From NCBI RefSeq assembly GCF_030272615.1, contig NC_081409.1, forward strand, positions 18,912,260 to 18,976,259: a DNA stretch of 64,000 nucleotides, given 5' to 3'. The notes below the pieces were generated by a model. It did no database searches. It was not told the DNA's origin and saw only the letters and a program-made list of their open reading frames with translations. A program made the translations under genes and the position numbers. This DNA comes from Cryptomeria japonica (taxonomy: Eukaryota; Streptophyta; Pinopsida; Cupressales; Cupressaceae). Below, one piece after another: positions 12,946 to 24,027 of the stretch. Every line of letters begins with the position of its first letter. Within the stretch, counting starts at the first letter, position 1.

Positions 12946-13080
12946 TAATCTTGTATGGAGATCTATGATTCAAGGGGATTTTATCATTATATCTATATCT
13001 CTTGAACCACATGTTGTTCACAGGGGGAATTCAAGGAGTTCTACATTTGTATTGGTGGTAATCACAAAGAGAAGCTTTAC

Positions 13081-13223
13081 CAAAGGGGGAGAATACACTG
13101 TATAACCGATGGAGAATGAATTAGATGAAGCGATGCCTTGACCCTTTGTCATTGTTGTCGAAGGGGGAGAATGAGCCAGTTGAAGGAGCAAAGTGTGTTG
13201 ACATTAATGCCAAAGGGGGAGAT
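13081..13223 (+). other. Three polypurine tracts before copia A 3' LTR
   Basis: Near-identical tracts 'aaagggggaga' occur at about 13082, 13160 and 13212. The last abuts the LTR start TGTTGGTATT at 13224 and is the expected plus-strand primer site. The same triple arrangement is seen in the SIRE-type element and, less perfectly, in copia C. Confidence 0.75.
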
Positions 13224-16200
13224 TGTTGGTATTATGTTGTTATTGATGTCAGCTAGTATAGTCAACCGATATGTAGGAAGGGGTATGCACACAAACAAAT
13301 CAAGTGTGTTACTGGTAAACATGAGATACAACTTCTACTGGGAAACATGACCACTGGTAAGAAAACAAAAGACAATTTTAATCCACCGGTAGGCATGATA
13401 ATCAGGTTGCACATTGTTGACATGTTTCACTCAAGGATAATACCAGTATGAAGGCAGGTGTAATTTAACTGGTAAATGGACTTAGTGGATGGATCGGTGT
13501 GTTTGATGACAAGTAAAGTTGACCCTGATAATATGATGAAACTATAAAGATCCGTTCAACTACTGAGAGGGGGGGGGATGAATCAATAGATAGAAAATTA
13601 ACTGAACTTTCACCAAACTTATTTCCAACTTAGAAACAACTCACAAAGTTTACCGGTTTAGACACTTTAACAAATTTGGAACTGCACTATTAAATCTTAT
13701 CAGTTGACCTAATACTTTAGTAATATAAAGCAACAGATCAGAAACTTAAATACCTTTTGACCAAAACCTTAAACCACTTCACTAATACCAGCAATAACAT
13801 ATTTGAGATTATTTCTAGTCATTTAAACATATATATGTAGATTTACTAGTCATTCATATCAACCATACCAAAAACACATCCACAAAATCATTCACCACTT
13901 GACACAAAGATTTTTCACATGGAAACCCAAATGGGAAAATCCATAGTGGCGATGAATACCCACAAATATTATTTGAACTCTTTTGAATTTCACCATGTTA
14001 GGAGCCAAGCATGGTTAGAAGCTTATACAATAATTATGTTTTGTTAGGAACAGATCCAGTTAAGGACCACCTGGTTAAGGGATTGACTACAAATACCCTG
14101 TTAAAGGTAACCTCAATGGAGGATTCCAAATCCAAGCTAATGGATCACTTGGTTAGAGGATTTCAACAACAACCCTGTTAGAGCTTACCCTACGAGGGGA
14201 TTTCAAACTGTTGTAATGGTTAGAGAGCAACAAGTTCTTGACTGATCTCGAAATAGCACTTCCTTGCTGAATTAGATCCTTTATCGCTCCTATATGCCTT
14301 CACATCATTTCGCAGACACACCTCCTAGTTTGACAACAATCACTTTCACACTCTATCAAATTACCAACAACTCATTAAAATAACCATCGACCTTATAAAT
14401 AAATACATTAGGTCGATAACACAACATAGATACTACAATTCTCATAGAGATTACAAACATATCAATTCAATCTTGATCGTTAGATTACATTGCAATCAAC
14501 TTCACATTCTTCTAGGCATCTAGAACCGCTCCTAGATCATCGCACTTTGAATTTTTTAACTCATCATGTGTTTGTCACTTCATACTATGCATTTGATCAT
14601 TCCCAAGATAAATGATTATCTTTTATGTGCCAAAACCATCTAGAAACTCATCACGTGCAACATGCTTACATGGCATCTTCATCACCAATCATCATCCAAT
14701 CATAAATCATCACAACTGATCTCCAAGCTCCATTTGTTAGGGTTCTTCTTCTCAACTGGTTAGGGTTACCAATTGATCTTCACTGCTTCAATACCGATTG
14801 GTTTTACTGCTTCATTACCAAATGCTTTTGCTGCTTCATTTCCGGTTGTAATACTTGCTTCATTATTGGTTACAATTGACATCAATGACAACACTTCTAA
14901 TCTTCATGTAATTCCAATAGACCCATCGACAAAAAAAGGAAAACAAGCATGAAGGGTAACTAGTAAGGTGACATGTACATGCAGGGTTAGTCAACCAATG
15001 AGAAAGAACTGATAGAGTGCCTTGGATGGTGAATGAATCTAAACCAACTCTATAGACTAAACAAAGGTGGATGTCGACAAGGATGACATGTGGATACTAG
15101 GTCGCAAGCATCCAAAGGTCGGTGAAGTGTCCATTGACATGGTAGGTGATGAGTAGGTTGACTTTAAATGAGGAACCCATAAATCATAGGTTGATGACAA
15201 AAGAGCGTGGCTCGAGGCGGATCAAGTTGCAGATGTTCCTTTGTGATCTAAAAAAAGCAAGACAATCTGATCTTCGTGCCCATTGGTCGAAGGAAACAAC
15301 TGAGGCATTAATGGTGATTGACAGAACAAGGCCGAAAATTAAGTTGCAGGTTGTTAAATATAGAAAGCATGTACAGATATCTTCATAAGTGGCGGTGGTG
15401 TTGGATCTACTATAGATCATCAATCGAGGAGATGAGATTCGATTATATTTGATACAAATCCACTTGATGGAGAAAAAACCTAACATGCCTAGTTTGAATG
15501 TTGGTTTTTGCAGGAAAATTCAAGTATAAATATATAGATTGAAGACTTAAGATGATGATGTTGCTTGGTGATTAGTGTTGGTGAAGAGAGAGTGATAGAG
15601 TGATAGACAAAGTAGAGGGTAAAACAGAGAAATATAAAAAGTGCCAAGTGTTGGAGAGAAATTGACAGAAAGAGTGTAACCGGTGCAAGGGTTCATTAGA
15701 GGTCTAACCGGTAAGAGTCAGGTGACCGACAAGCTTCTATTGAGTATTTAGCAGATGTGAAAATATGTAGTGTGTGGACTAGATAGGAGGCAACAGAGTT
15801 TGTGGCAGTGAAGGATTGAACTGGTTGAGATTGAAAGAGGCAGAAGCAAGGCAAAAGAAAATTCAGATAGAGGTGAACAGATAACCGACATAAATCGGAG
15901 GAGAATTGAACCGATAGAGATAAAGTGGAACCGATAAAGAGTTTTAATTAAAGGTGTTACAAAACCCATTTATAACGAGGCTAAAACATCGTATTGTTTT
16001 TATTTTGTTGTATTTCACTGAGTTGGATCTTGGTGCAGGGGTTGGTGCCCTAAAAGTTGTAAAAACGGTTTTTCATTGTGAGGCTAGATTGGAGTAGTAG
16101 ACTCCAACAACATTTCTCACCGAGGTTTTTCCCACATTGGGTTTTCCTCGTATATATGGTGTTATGTATTGTGTGTCTTTATGTGTTTGCATTTGATCAC

Positions 16201-16330
16201 TTTCCTTATCTCATCGGTATATCCTTATTGTGTTTGATTTACTAACCGGTACCAAGAGTTAGGTTTAAAAGGTTTAGATTATTGGAAACCACTGATTCAC
16301 CCTCCTCTCAATGGTACATTGTGTTCAACA
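13224..16330 (+). repeat. 3' LTR of copia A, interrupted
   Basis: Starts TGTTGGTATT directly after a polypurine tract and ends TGTTCAACA at 16330, just after a decayed poly-C hairpin (CCACTGA ... TCAATGG, about 16290-16315). With the inserted solo LTR and its target duplication removed it is about 1.7 kb long. It contains the usual copia LTR phrase 'ggtttttcccacattgggt' near 16123-16143. No protein is supported inside it. Confidence 0.75.
13526..14919 (-). mobile_element. Solo LTR, minus orientation, inside copia A 3' LTR
   Basis: Read on the minus strand it starts TATTGGAATT (TG to TA decay of TGTTGG) and ends ATCATATTATCA. The flanks GACCC at 13521-13525 and 14920-14924 are a perfect 5 bp target duplication. 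A poly-G run at 13567-13575 is the poly-C loop on the other strand. It belongs to the same family as the LTR at 1938-3351. Confidence 0.85.
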
Positions 16331-16620
16331 AGCCTATAGCAAGGTTGCGAACAATGTATGAGCAAGGCCAGGTGAAGCTAGTGCAGAGCACTGCACAACT
16401 GGCCACTATGATGGGGAAAAGAGACCAAGCCCTGGTTGAGGTTCAAATTGTTCTCATGGAGAAAGATTAGGAATTGATGAGGGTAGAGAGTGGTGAGAGA
16501 GAACGTGATGCCCTGCAGAGCTGGGTTGATGATCTCCAAAGACAGGTTGATGTTGCCTAACATGGTGTAGTTGGTGACCTTGGTCACCCTCGAGTGCACC
16601 AGTTGATGTTGGACCTAAAC
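16331..16620 (+). pseudogene. Coiled-coil protein fragment, unrecognised
   Basis: Directly after the copia A LTR a frame reads KPIARLRTMYEQGQVKLV, then QLATMMGKRDQALVEVQIVL and, after TAG codons, RERDALQSWVDDLQRQVDVA. The heptad-like spacing suggests a coiled coil. The stops again look like lost glutamines. I do not recognise the protein; it may be the tail of an older retroelement ORF into which copia A inserted. It is too short to name. Confidence 0.35.
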
Positions 16621-17389
16621 TATAGATTTCTTTGGCTTTTCAAACTTTACCCATGTAGCTAACAATTTTTTTTTACTTGAAATTGATGAAATGAAAAGGG
16701 TTTATTAAGGAAATTATCAATTTTCCACCAATATAAATTATGTCTTATTTTGAATTTAGTAAATTATTATTATTGATTTTCTACATGTATTATGACTAAA
16801 GTCCTGAGTAATAGACTAATTGAAAAACATCTATAACTTTCAAATAGTTTTACATTTTTCAAATCTAAAGGATGCACCACATTCTAGGATTAAAATAAAA
16901 ATTGAATTTCATAGAGTTTTGACCAAGCTATGGTAGTCAAACATATGCGTTTTTATATTTTTTAAAAAATTCTCGTAAAAATTTCAAAAGTAATTATTTT
17001 CTTATAAAAAAATTACCAAAAAATATGTAGCACATCCAAGCATGTCTCCTGCACTTTTATTTAAATTTTCATAAAAATATTATCTTTTTCTTGTACTTAG
17101 GTTGGTTAGACATACAATTGATTTTTATCTTCTTTTTTTCAAAAATTTAGTACTACTACATTGAAATTTCAAATTTTCACCAAATAGATTTTTTTTGGAA
17201 AACAACTAGTCGTTTAGAAACTATATTCAATTTGTTACACATTTTGTTCTTACATATAATTTTTGAAATTTTGTTGATAACCTATTCAAAATTCATGTCA
17301 AGTTGCCTAACTCTGCTTTTTTAATTTCATTGCCACTTAAGGGCCTAGTTAAATGGTCCCTCGTGATCTTGCACATACCCTCATAATTA
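16621..17389. other. AT-rich non-coding DNA
   Basis: No coding, RNA or repeat feature that I can support; homopolymer-rich. Confidence 0.5.
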
Positions 17390-17940
17390 AAAGTTCAATT
17401 ATATATCTAAATATAATCTCAAAAGGATTTGAGCCTAGTACAAATTGAATCCACACATATTAGTTGTTTGAGATAATTGAATACTTTATCTTCATCAATA
17501 ATGCTAGCTAGTAGCACTCAACAAATGGTTGTTAACAACTTCAATGATTGTACTTGAAAAATACCAACTCACCTAGTTTTGCAAGTTCATTCCTTCTATA
17601 AATATGCTATCCATTGACTTATCTGTAGCCAACATATTTACGAACACTATCTTGTTATTGTAGTCTTTTAATTTCACACATGTCTCGCATTCCATGTTTT
17701 ACATTCAAGAAAACTCATTGTAAGATTTGAATTCAATATAATCATATTATACAACTACACAAAAGAAATAAATTAAACATGTGATGAAAAAAATACAAAA
17801 AAGAAGGAAATAAAAAATGTGATGAACAAAAAACAAATATACAAAATGTTTCTCCTATTAAATCGTTGAAGACCACGCTTGTGATGGTGCTCTTAGTAGT
17901 TGGGAACTCATTCTTGATGTTAAGGATAACTTCCATGTGT
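17390..17940. repeat. Flank repeat, copy 1 (with 34680-35163)
   Basis: This segment is clearly similar in the same orientation to 34680-35163. Shared words include 'ttgcaagttcattcctt', 'aaatatgctatc', 'attgactta', 'catattatacaactacacaa' and 'cttgtgatggtg'. It lies about 1.3 kb downstream of the GULLO gene. The copies have drifted, with many substitutions and small gaps. No coding meaning is visible. Confidence 0.8.
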
Positions 17941-18165
17941 CAAAACAAGATGACCGTGACTTGCCTCCTACAATGGGTTCTATAGCTCTTACAGCTTGAC
18001 AACTTTTTCTCTCTCAATTTGATGTTTTATGTTTTAAGGATTTGCCTTCACTAGGTTTCAAGTTGTGACTATCTCCACCTATCTTTTTCACTGGCATAGT
18101 ATATATATAGATAGATAGACAGATGCCTAGTTCATTAAAAATACATACTTATCAATCGATCAATA

Positions 18166-18824
18166 TTATCTCTAAATATTTCTTCCAATTTATATATAAT
18201 GAAAACTAAATAAAAGTAAAAGTAAGAAAATAAATTACATAACATTGAACATAAGATGTATTAATGTTTATCAAAGATCAAATGGATCAAAATTTAAGGA
18301 CTTGCATGGCTAGACTTCGTGGTTTTACTTTCAACCACCCTCTTTTTTGTATGAATATTGTGCTATTATCTTTTTTATGAAGTTAAATAAGAAATATTGA
18401 TAAAAAGAAATAAGTGGTGTAAACAATATTTGCACATTATTTGTTGGTAATAGCATAGTGTGATGAATAAATTGTGGTGTTGTGATTCTTGTCAGGAATG
18501 TTCAAATCTCTATTGGGATGTTATTGCGAGTCCCATCCCTCATTTCAAACTTCTCTGACTCATACCTTTGATCAAAAGCATTTACTTTATATTGCATCAA
18601 ACTTCCCAACCTCTACACACACAAGCATCATGGTAAACTTTTACTACTTCATAGAAATAGCCCCAGTCAAGAGTATAATGTGCATCTTTTGAGCACACAC
18701 ATAATTGAGGTCACTTTTTCGTCCCTTAATCCCAACAAACTACCAGACCATCCAATTGAAAGATACTCTAAGAATCATGTTTGTATTTGACACTAAAGAA
18801 CTTCTATGATTTGTTGTGTTTCTC
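18166..18824 (-). pseudogene. Decayed tandem copy of the GULLO 3' end
   Basis: The block 18490-18818 repeats the last-exon 3' end and stop region of the GULLO gene (19180-19500). Shared words include 'gatcaaaagcattt', 'gtgcatcttttgagcacaca' and an 'aactatcagtcc'-like segment. The AT-rich DNA before it (18166-18430) likewise matches 18820-19000. The pair is therefore a direct duplication with a period near 660 bp. The copy has lost the reading frame through substitutions and a gap at the lysine-aspartate-glycine (KDGCALEG) region, so it is a pseudogene fragment. Confidence 0.8.
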
Positions 18825-19063
18825 TCTAAATATTTCTTCTAATTTACATATAATAAAGATTAAAAGTAAAAACAATAAAATAATTTACATAATATTGAAT
18901 ATAAGATAATAATTTCAATATCTATCAAAAGTTAAATGGATTGTAATTTAAGGAAAACAATAAAAAATAAGAAATAAGTGGTATTGTTGACCTTCTTTAT
19001 ATTCAATACATTTTTGTTATAGATTTGCTATACATAACATTCTTTTATTATATGTTGTTAATA

Positions 19064-19137
19064 ACATAGTGTGATGGTTACATTGCAATGTAATTTTCAA
19101 ACATAGTGTGATGGTTATATTGCAATGTAATTTTCAA
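19064..19137. repeat. 37 bp tandem duplication
   Basis: Two head-to-tail copies (19064-19100, 19101-19137) beginning 'acatagtgtgatggtta', differing at one site, in the 3' flank of the GULLO gene. Confidence 0.9.
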
Positions 19138-19245
19138 ACATCTATTAGAATGTTATTGCTAAATATTCATATTGAAAATGAGATCTCCATCTCTCATCTC
19201 TGAATTTTCAGATTCATAACTCAGATCAAAAGCATTTGCTTTGCA

Positions 19246-20063
19246 TTAACTTTCTCGACCTCTGCACACACGAGCATCAGTATAAACTCTTCCTGCTTCA
19301 CAGAAATAGCCTCGATCAGGAGCACATTGTGCATCTTTTGAGCACACACATAGTCCTTCCAAAGCGCACCCATCTTTCAATACGGTCACTTGTTTGTCTC
19401 TTAACCCCAGCAAACTATCAGTCCATTCACTCGAAAAGATACCCTGTGGATCATATTTGTTCTTGGCACTCAAGAACTCATATGATTTACTGTATTTATT
19501 AATAACACTATCAAATGCAAGGTTTCGATTCTTTCCCCAGTGAGGCAGAGAACCATACTTGAAAAAACCCATCTGTTCAATTTCCTCAAAAACATCTTCA
19601 TAGAGCCGAGGAGTGTTGGGATCATTTGATCTATAATATGTAATATCCATGTCTACAGAATCTTCCTCTTTTCCCAAATGAGCACTGGAAGCTTTTACAA
19701 AACGCATGAGAATACCACTGTAGAGCTCAAGCCCACACTTGCTAATGGGGTTCATGTCTCTTAGTTTCTTAACATCAGAGAGAAACTCAGAGATCCTAGA
19801 GACACTGATACTCATGCCTGTTTGATGGAAGAACAAGCCTTTGATTCTAGGGTCCCATGCACATGATGTGAGAAGTCCATTCTCTGAACTAGTAAGACAT
19901 GAACCAGCAGATTGCATTTTGTTCTGGTATCCAATCACTGGGTATCCTGTAAATAGTAGATTATTGTTCTTCAGTCCTGCCCCTGTGCTTAGAATGGTAG
20001 AAACTTGAATTGCAGAGAGAATACACTTTCCCTCGCCATTACTTGTGGCTTCTTTAGCCTCCT
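19246..20063 (-). CDS. GULLO: GULLO terminal exon (ALO and Cys-rich domains)
   Basis: It opens after the acceptor TTTGTAG at 20064-20070 in phase 1 (EEAKEATSNGEGKC) and runs without a stop to TAA at 19246-19248. It contains FTGYPVIGYQNKMQSAG, CAWDPRIKGLFFHQT, ELYSGILMRFVKASSA and TYYRS, then the aldonolactone oxidoreductase signature HWGKNRN (about 19530-19550), where the HWxK motif serves the active site. A cysteine-rich tail follows (GCALEGLCVCSKDAQCAP), typical of plant GULLO proteins. The final residues are VCRGRES. The conserved motifs look intact, so the disruption lies elsewhere in the gene. Confidence 0.93.
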
Positions 20064-20211
20064 CTACAAAGAGATATCAGATTATTAGTAGACTCATTTC
20101 ATATCATATACTGTTTCACTGGAAACATGTCAAATGAAAGTTTACAATAAACAGTATAGGGCTTTTGTTTTAAGTGGTTCATTTGAAATCATACTTATTT
20201 TTACAATAAAA

Positions 20212-20321
20212 TCTGTTTATCAATGTATTTTAAGATGAACTATCGAAATAAGTCAAAACTTAGAGTTCTGTTTATCAATGTATTTTAAGATGAACTATCG
20301 AAATAAGTCAAAACTTAGAGT
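20212..20321. repeat. 55 bp perfect tandem duplication in GULLO intron
   Basis: Two identical 55 bp copies (20212-20266, 20267-20321) starting 'tctgtttatcaatg' within the 332 bp intron between the last two exons. Perfect identity implies a recent slippage or repair event. Confidence 0.92.
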
Positions 20322-20395
20322 TGTTGTTTAAGTTGAAATTGTCAACATATGACAATCTAATAAAAATGAGAAAAGCAATCATTTGATCCTGTTAC

Positions 20396-20651
20396 CTGCA
20401 GCTCTGGTTGTGGCCAAAAGTGCAGTTGATTGAGGCTGAAAGCCAATGAAATCATTAACTCCATTACCAGATGAATTGATAGAGAGCCTGTCATCCACTC
20501 TGCAAACAACTTTGTATTGGGAAGAATACCAAGTTAGATCTGCAAACTCATGCTCCAATCTGAATTTCACTATTCTGTTTTCTATGTTGAAATCACTTTT
20601 GTAAACATTTGTGATGGAACGCTTGAACATAGCTTCTAGTTGAAAGGTCAC
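20396..20651 (-). CDS. GULLO: GULLO middle exon
   Basis: Begins after acceptor TTGCAAG with VTFQLEAMFKRS and ends TTRAAG at donor GTAACA (phase 1). The block EHEFADLTWYSSQYKVVCRV, then DRLSINSSGNGVNDFIGF, is characteristic of plant gulonolactone oxidases, between the FAD-binding and substrate domains. Length 256 bp; phases join exactly to both neighbours. No stop or frameshift. Confidence 0.92.
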
Positions 20652-21833
20652 CTTGCAAGTCAACCATACTAACTATTCAATCTTATATTCTATATTATAG
20701 TTGAAACACGTGTTAACATATACTACCACAATGAAGACAGACCAATTTTTTCTCTGGTCACAGTAGTTCTCTTATTATCTTACAATGGAGCCAATATAAC
20801 TTACAAGAAAACTTATATCGCCAACATCTTTTTAGGGATTGATCTATAGTGGCACTTCTTCAATTTATTTTTTTAATGGATAGTTTTCTATATTACAATT
20901 TAGAAAATAGTTTTATATATATTAACAAATTTAAATTGTTAAAGAATTTAATATAAAGAATATTTTTGATAAATTATTTATTTATAAGAATGATTATTTA
21001 TAAAATTATTTGTTGAGGATTTTTTAAATTTTGCGTTGTAAAGATATGTAGAAGGCAAACACCTCCTGTATAGAGTTTTTTTCGATTTGTAGAACTTCTT
21101 AGTTGAAATAATAATATAATTTGTTCATCTATTTTGTAATTGTTAATTTTATTTTGTTTGAAATTTGTTTAATTGTTTCTTTAAAAATACCAAATTTAGT
21201 CTAGTGGATTATCCACTAAATTACTAACTTAATTTAGATTGGTGGTACTAAAGTCTAATTGCTTTGTCTGGTAAAATACAAGTGTCAAGATATCGTAAAC
21301 TTGGGTTGAAGACGAGATATATTTGATTATCTTCCCAAAAGAAATAAATAATTGTAGATTTGTTATGTCCTTAAATTATTGATTGTATTAGGATATGTGT
21401 GATTGAATTATGGCTAGCAAACCCTTGATTAAGTTATATGATCATTCATATAGTCCTTTTTAAGTAGTTAGGTTGATCTATTGGAAATCTAGAACATGAG
21501 TATGATATATATAAGTGATGGTGTTTAGTTTCTTGTCATCATTTCTTATTTTATTCATATTGAATAATTTTAGAGTTTTCCTCCTTGAAGTAGCTTATTC
21601 TACTATTCAATATTTGTTAGTGATTCTTATTCTATTTTCAGTTGTTTTTTCCATTCTCTTCAACTTCAATTTTAATATATAATTCTATAAAAATAAATTA
21701 ATAAACTAAAACTTTTTCTTCTTTTCTTTTATAATGTTTAATAACTTTAACTACAGTCAGGTTTCTAATCCCAACCAAATAGAAAAGGTTAGAGCATGCT
21801 AAACAAATAAGAACAGATTTTGATTGTGATTAC

Positions 21834-22195
21834 CTGAGAAATCACACCAAGGACTCCAAGAGAAACCTTTGCAGCATTGAGGTCCATGTCTTGTTCAGTG
21901 AGAGTCGCAACCTTAGCATATCCTTCTTCTTGAGAAGCAGGGACTACCAATCTCATCCCCACAACATATTCATGAACTGCACTGCCTTTCCCAAACAGAG
22001 AGCTGCCATGAGCCCCAGTGCCTAACATGCCTCCAACACTTACTCCCAACAAGTATGGAGAATGAGGCAAAGCAAGCCCATGTTCAGCAGCACTGTCAAT
22101 CAAATCCTTCAAGCCCATGCCACTTTCAACAGTTATTCTCATGGATGTTTCATCTAAAGACACACCATGGTTTAAATCTCTTGAACTGATGATGA
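21834..22195 (-). CDS. GULLO: GULLO FAD-binding exon, 3' part after the insertion
   Basis: The 3' half of the split exon starts at the TSD GATGA (22191-22195) and reads [23 protein letters not shown]. It continues through the FAD-binding stretch [20 protein letters not shown] to LGVLGVISQ, ending at donor GTAATC (21833). The glycine-rich [13 protein letters not shown] motif contacts the FAD pyrophosphate in this family (established knowledge). The 1182 bp intron to the next exon is AT-rich with no other feature. Confidence 0.92.
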
Positions 22196-23952
22196 TGTTG
22201 ACCCTGATTTGACCTTGATGCCAAAAAGTATACGTAGTGGCTAATTCCTAATCATGGTTAAGTTTTTGACTCCCATCGGGCAATATGGATGGTTGCGTGG
22301 CAGTAAAGGATAAATGCACATGTTATTTGACTAAGCACTTATGTCTTGGAAATAATGATCCACGTGGTGGGCAACGTAATGTGGACTTCAAATAAGTTTC
22401 TTTTTCATTTGTTATGGATGCTCAGTCTTGGTTAAGCTTGGAAAAGAAGTTTGATTGTTCGCATTTCATCTCTACATTTTTCAAACCCTAGCTATCACTG
22501 TATATTATGCGGAAAATGTGGAACGTTTCCTTGAAATCTGCATATGGGTTTTTGATATGTTTACCAGTCCAGTGCAAGCTTTTGATTGATAGTATTTTTG
22601 ACTCTGTTCGTTGGCATAAAATGAAGATTATGTGGATTCGGCCGTCGCTTTTCTACAGTTTTTTTTATGGTCTTCAATGACAGGTATTCTCTATAACTTT
22701 ATTTTGTACAAGAGCAAATTAATGGACGAAATGGAGAAAACTTGTTACTCTCTGGTGATTTTTCGAATCAGTTATGGTAAATGTTTTGTTCATTTTGTTT
22801 TTATTTTGGAAATGAAAAAGAATGAAAGAGTTATTGTTGTTTATCTTCTGTTAGTTGAAGAAGAGCTGTTTATTTAAAATGAAAGGAAAACAGTTGCTGT
22901 AACTGTGTACCGTAATACAGTTTCTTTCTCTCAACCCTAACGTGGGTTTTGCAAACTACTTCGTGAGTTTCTTATGAAGACTTGTCTGTTGTTTTTGGCA
23001 TATATAAAACGTTTGATTCTCAGAACAGATGACATGTGAAAAATAGTGAGATACAGTGAGACAAGTGTGAAGAAAGTAATAACATTTTAAACAGTGCAGT
23101 AGATTACCAGTCACAGCCGAGGGGTTTCTTAAGAATCAATACTCTGTTTTTGTTACAGAGTATATGAAACTTTGTTGATGTGAAACCATATTGTTCAGGG
23201 TTTTTCAAAACCATATTGTTCAGAGCATATGAGGCTTTAATGATTTGAAACTAGATTTTTTGTCAGAGATTGGATAGTGTTAATTTTATCCTTGAAGAAT
23301 ATTGTTGCAAAATTATTCATATGTACAGACTGGTAAAATATTCTCGCTTCAATCCCTGATGGTTTTGTGACTGCAAGAATAAAATGCATGCATAAAATCA
23401 CCAGTGGTTGTAAGCTCGAGTTAAAATATTCATTGATAAGAAGAGGGGTTGGTGCTCCTTGAGGCCTTGTGGTTTCTAAAACATGTGAACTGAGTTGGTG
23501 CTCTTTTTTGAATCAATATAAGGGATCTTCCGAGTGGTTTTTCTACCCCAAGAGGGTTTTCCACTCATGAAAAATATTGTGTTATGTGCATTGTCGTGTT
23601 TCATTCTGTTTTACTAGTGTATGCTCTGATACATCATATTTTCAGTCCTCTTTATCTCATACTCTGTTTAGTTGGATTTATGTAATGCAATATTGAAAGT
23701 ACTGTTTTAATGTTTCAAGTTTGTGTAATATTTTAATACCATTGTTTTTAAAACAAGGTCTGAATCAAATGTTTTAGTTGGTTCAATGGTATATTTCATA
23801 CTGCATTAATGTGTTTCAACAATGTGTTAAGTCTCAGCCATCTGTGCACACAGTGAATTAAAATTGTCAAGGTCCATAAAAGTATAACTCATTAAAATTT
23901 GTCACACTCTGATTCACCCCCCCCCCTCTCAGAGTGTTTTCCACTTCCAACA
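22196..23952 (+). repeat. 5' LTR of the SIRE-type element
   Basis: 1757 bp, TGTTGACCCT to TTCCAACA. TATATAAAA at 23001-23009 is the likely promoter. Near the 3' end a ten-base C-run is framed by the inverted repeat CACTCTGA / TCAGAGTG (about 23906-23935), giving a potential hairpin with a C-rich loop. An 81-codon frame at 22632-22877 is also open in the other LTR, but I see no evidence that it is a gene. Confidence 0.95.
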
Positions 23953-23954
23953 AG

Positions 23955-23967
23955 TGGTATCAGAGCC
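23955..23967 (+). other. Primer-binding site, initiator tRNA-Met
   Basis: TGGTATCAGAGCC two bases after the 5' LTR end. The first 12 bases are the standard complement of the plant initiator tRNA-Met 3' end used by many copia elements. Confidence 0.93.
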
Positions 23968-24027
23968 TAGGGTCCCTCATATAGGTCTGTCCTAGGGATT
24001 GTTCCTGGTCATTTGGAAATATTTTTT

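Larger units (their letters stand above)
7450..16330 (+). mobile_element. Decayed Ty1/copia element (copia A), 5' truncated
   Basis: Pieces of one copia polyprotein follow each other in order: gag knuckle, protease, integrase, RT, RNase H. A region with three polypurine tracts and a 3' LTR (13224-16330) come next. The proteins align closely with the nearly intact SIRE-type element at 22.2-31.2 kb. No 5' LTR or primer-binding site is visible on the left. Three solo LTRs interrupt the element (8861-9654, 10339-11594, 13526-14919). It has many stops and some frameshifts and cannot encode a working polyprotein. Confidence 0.9.

Noticed and set aside
22632-22877. 81-codon frame starting MDSAVAFLQFF in both SIRE-type LTRs (also 29878-30123)
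   Set aside because: Its conservation is explained by the recent duplication of the LTR itself. It shows no domain or start context.
24013-24027. Upstream start of the SIRE gag-pol at 24013
   Set aside because: That codon is TTG. The first ATG in frame is 24028 and gives a typical gag N-terminus.
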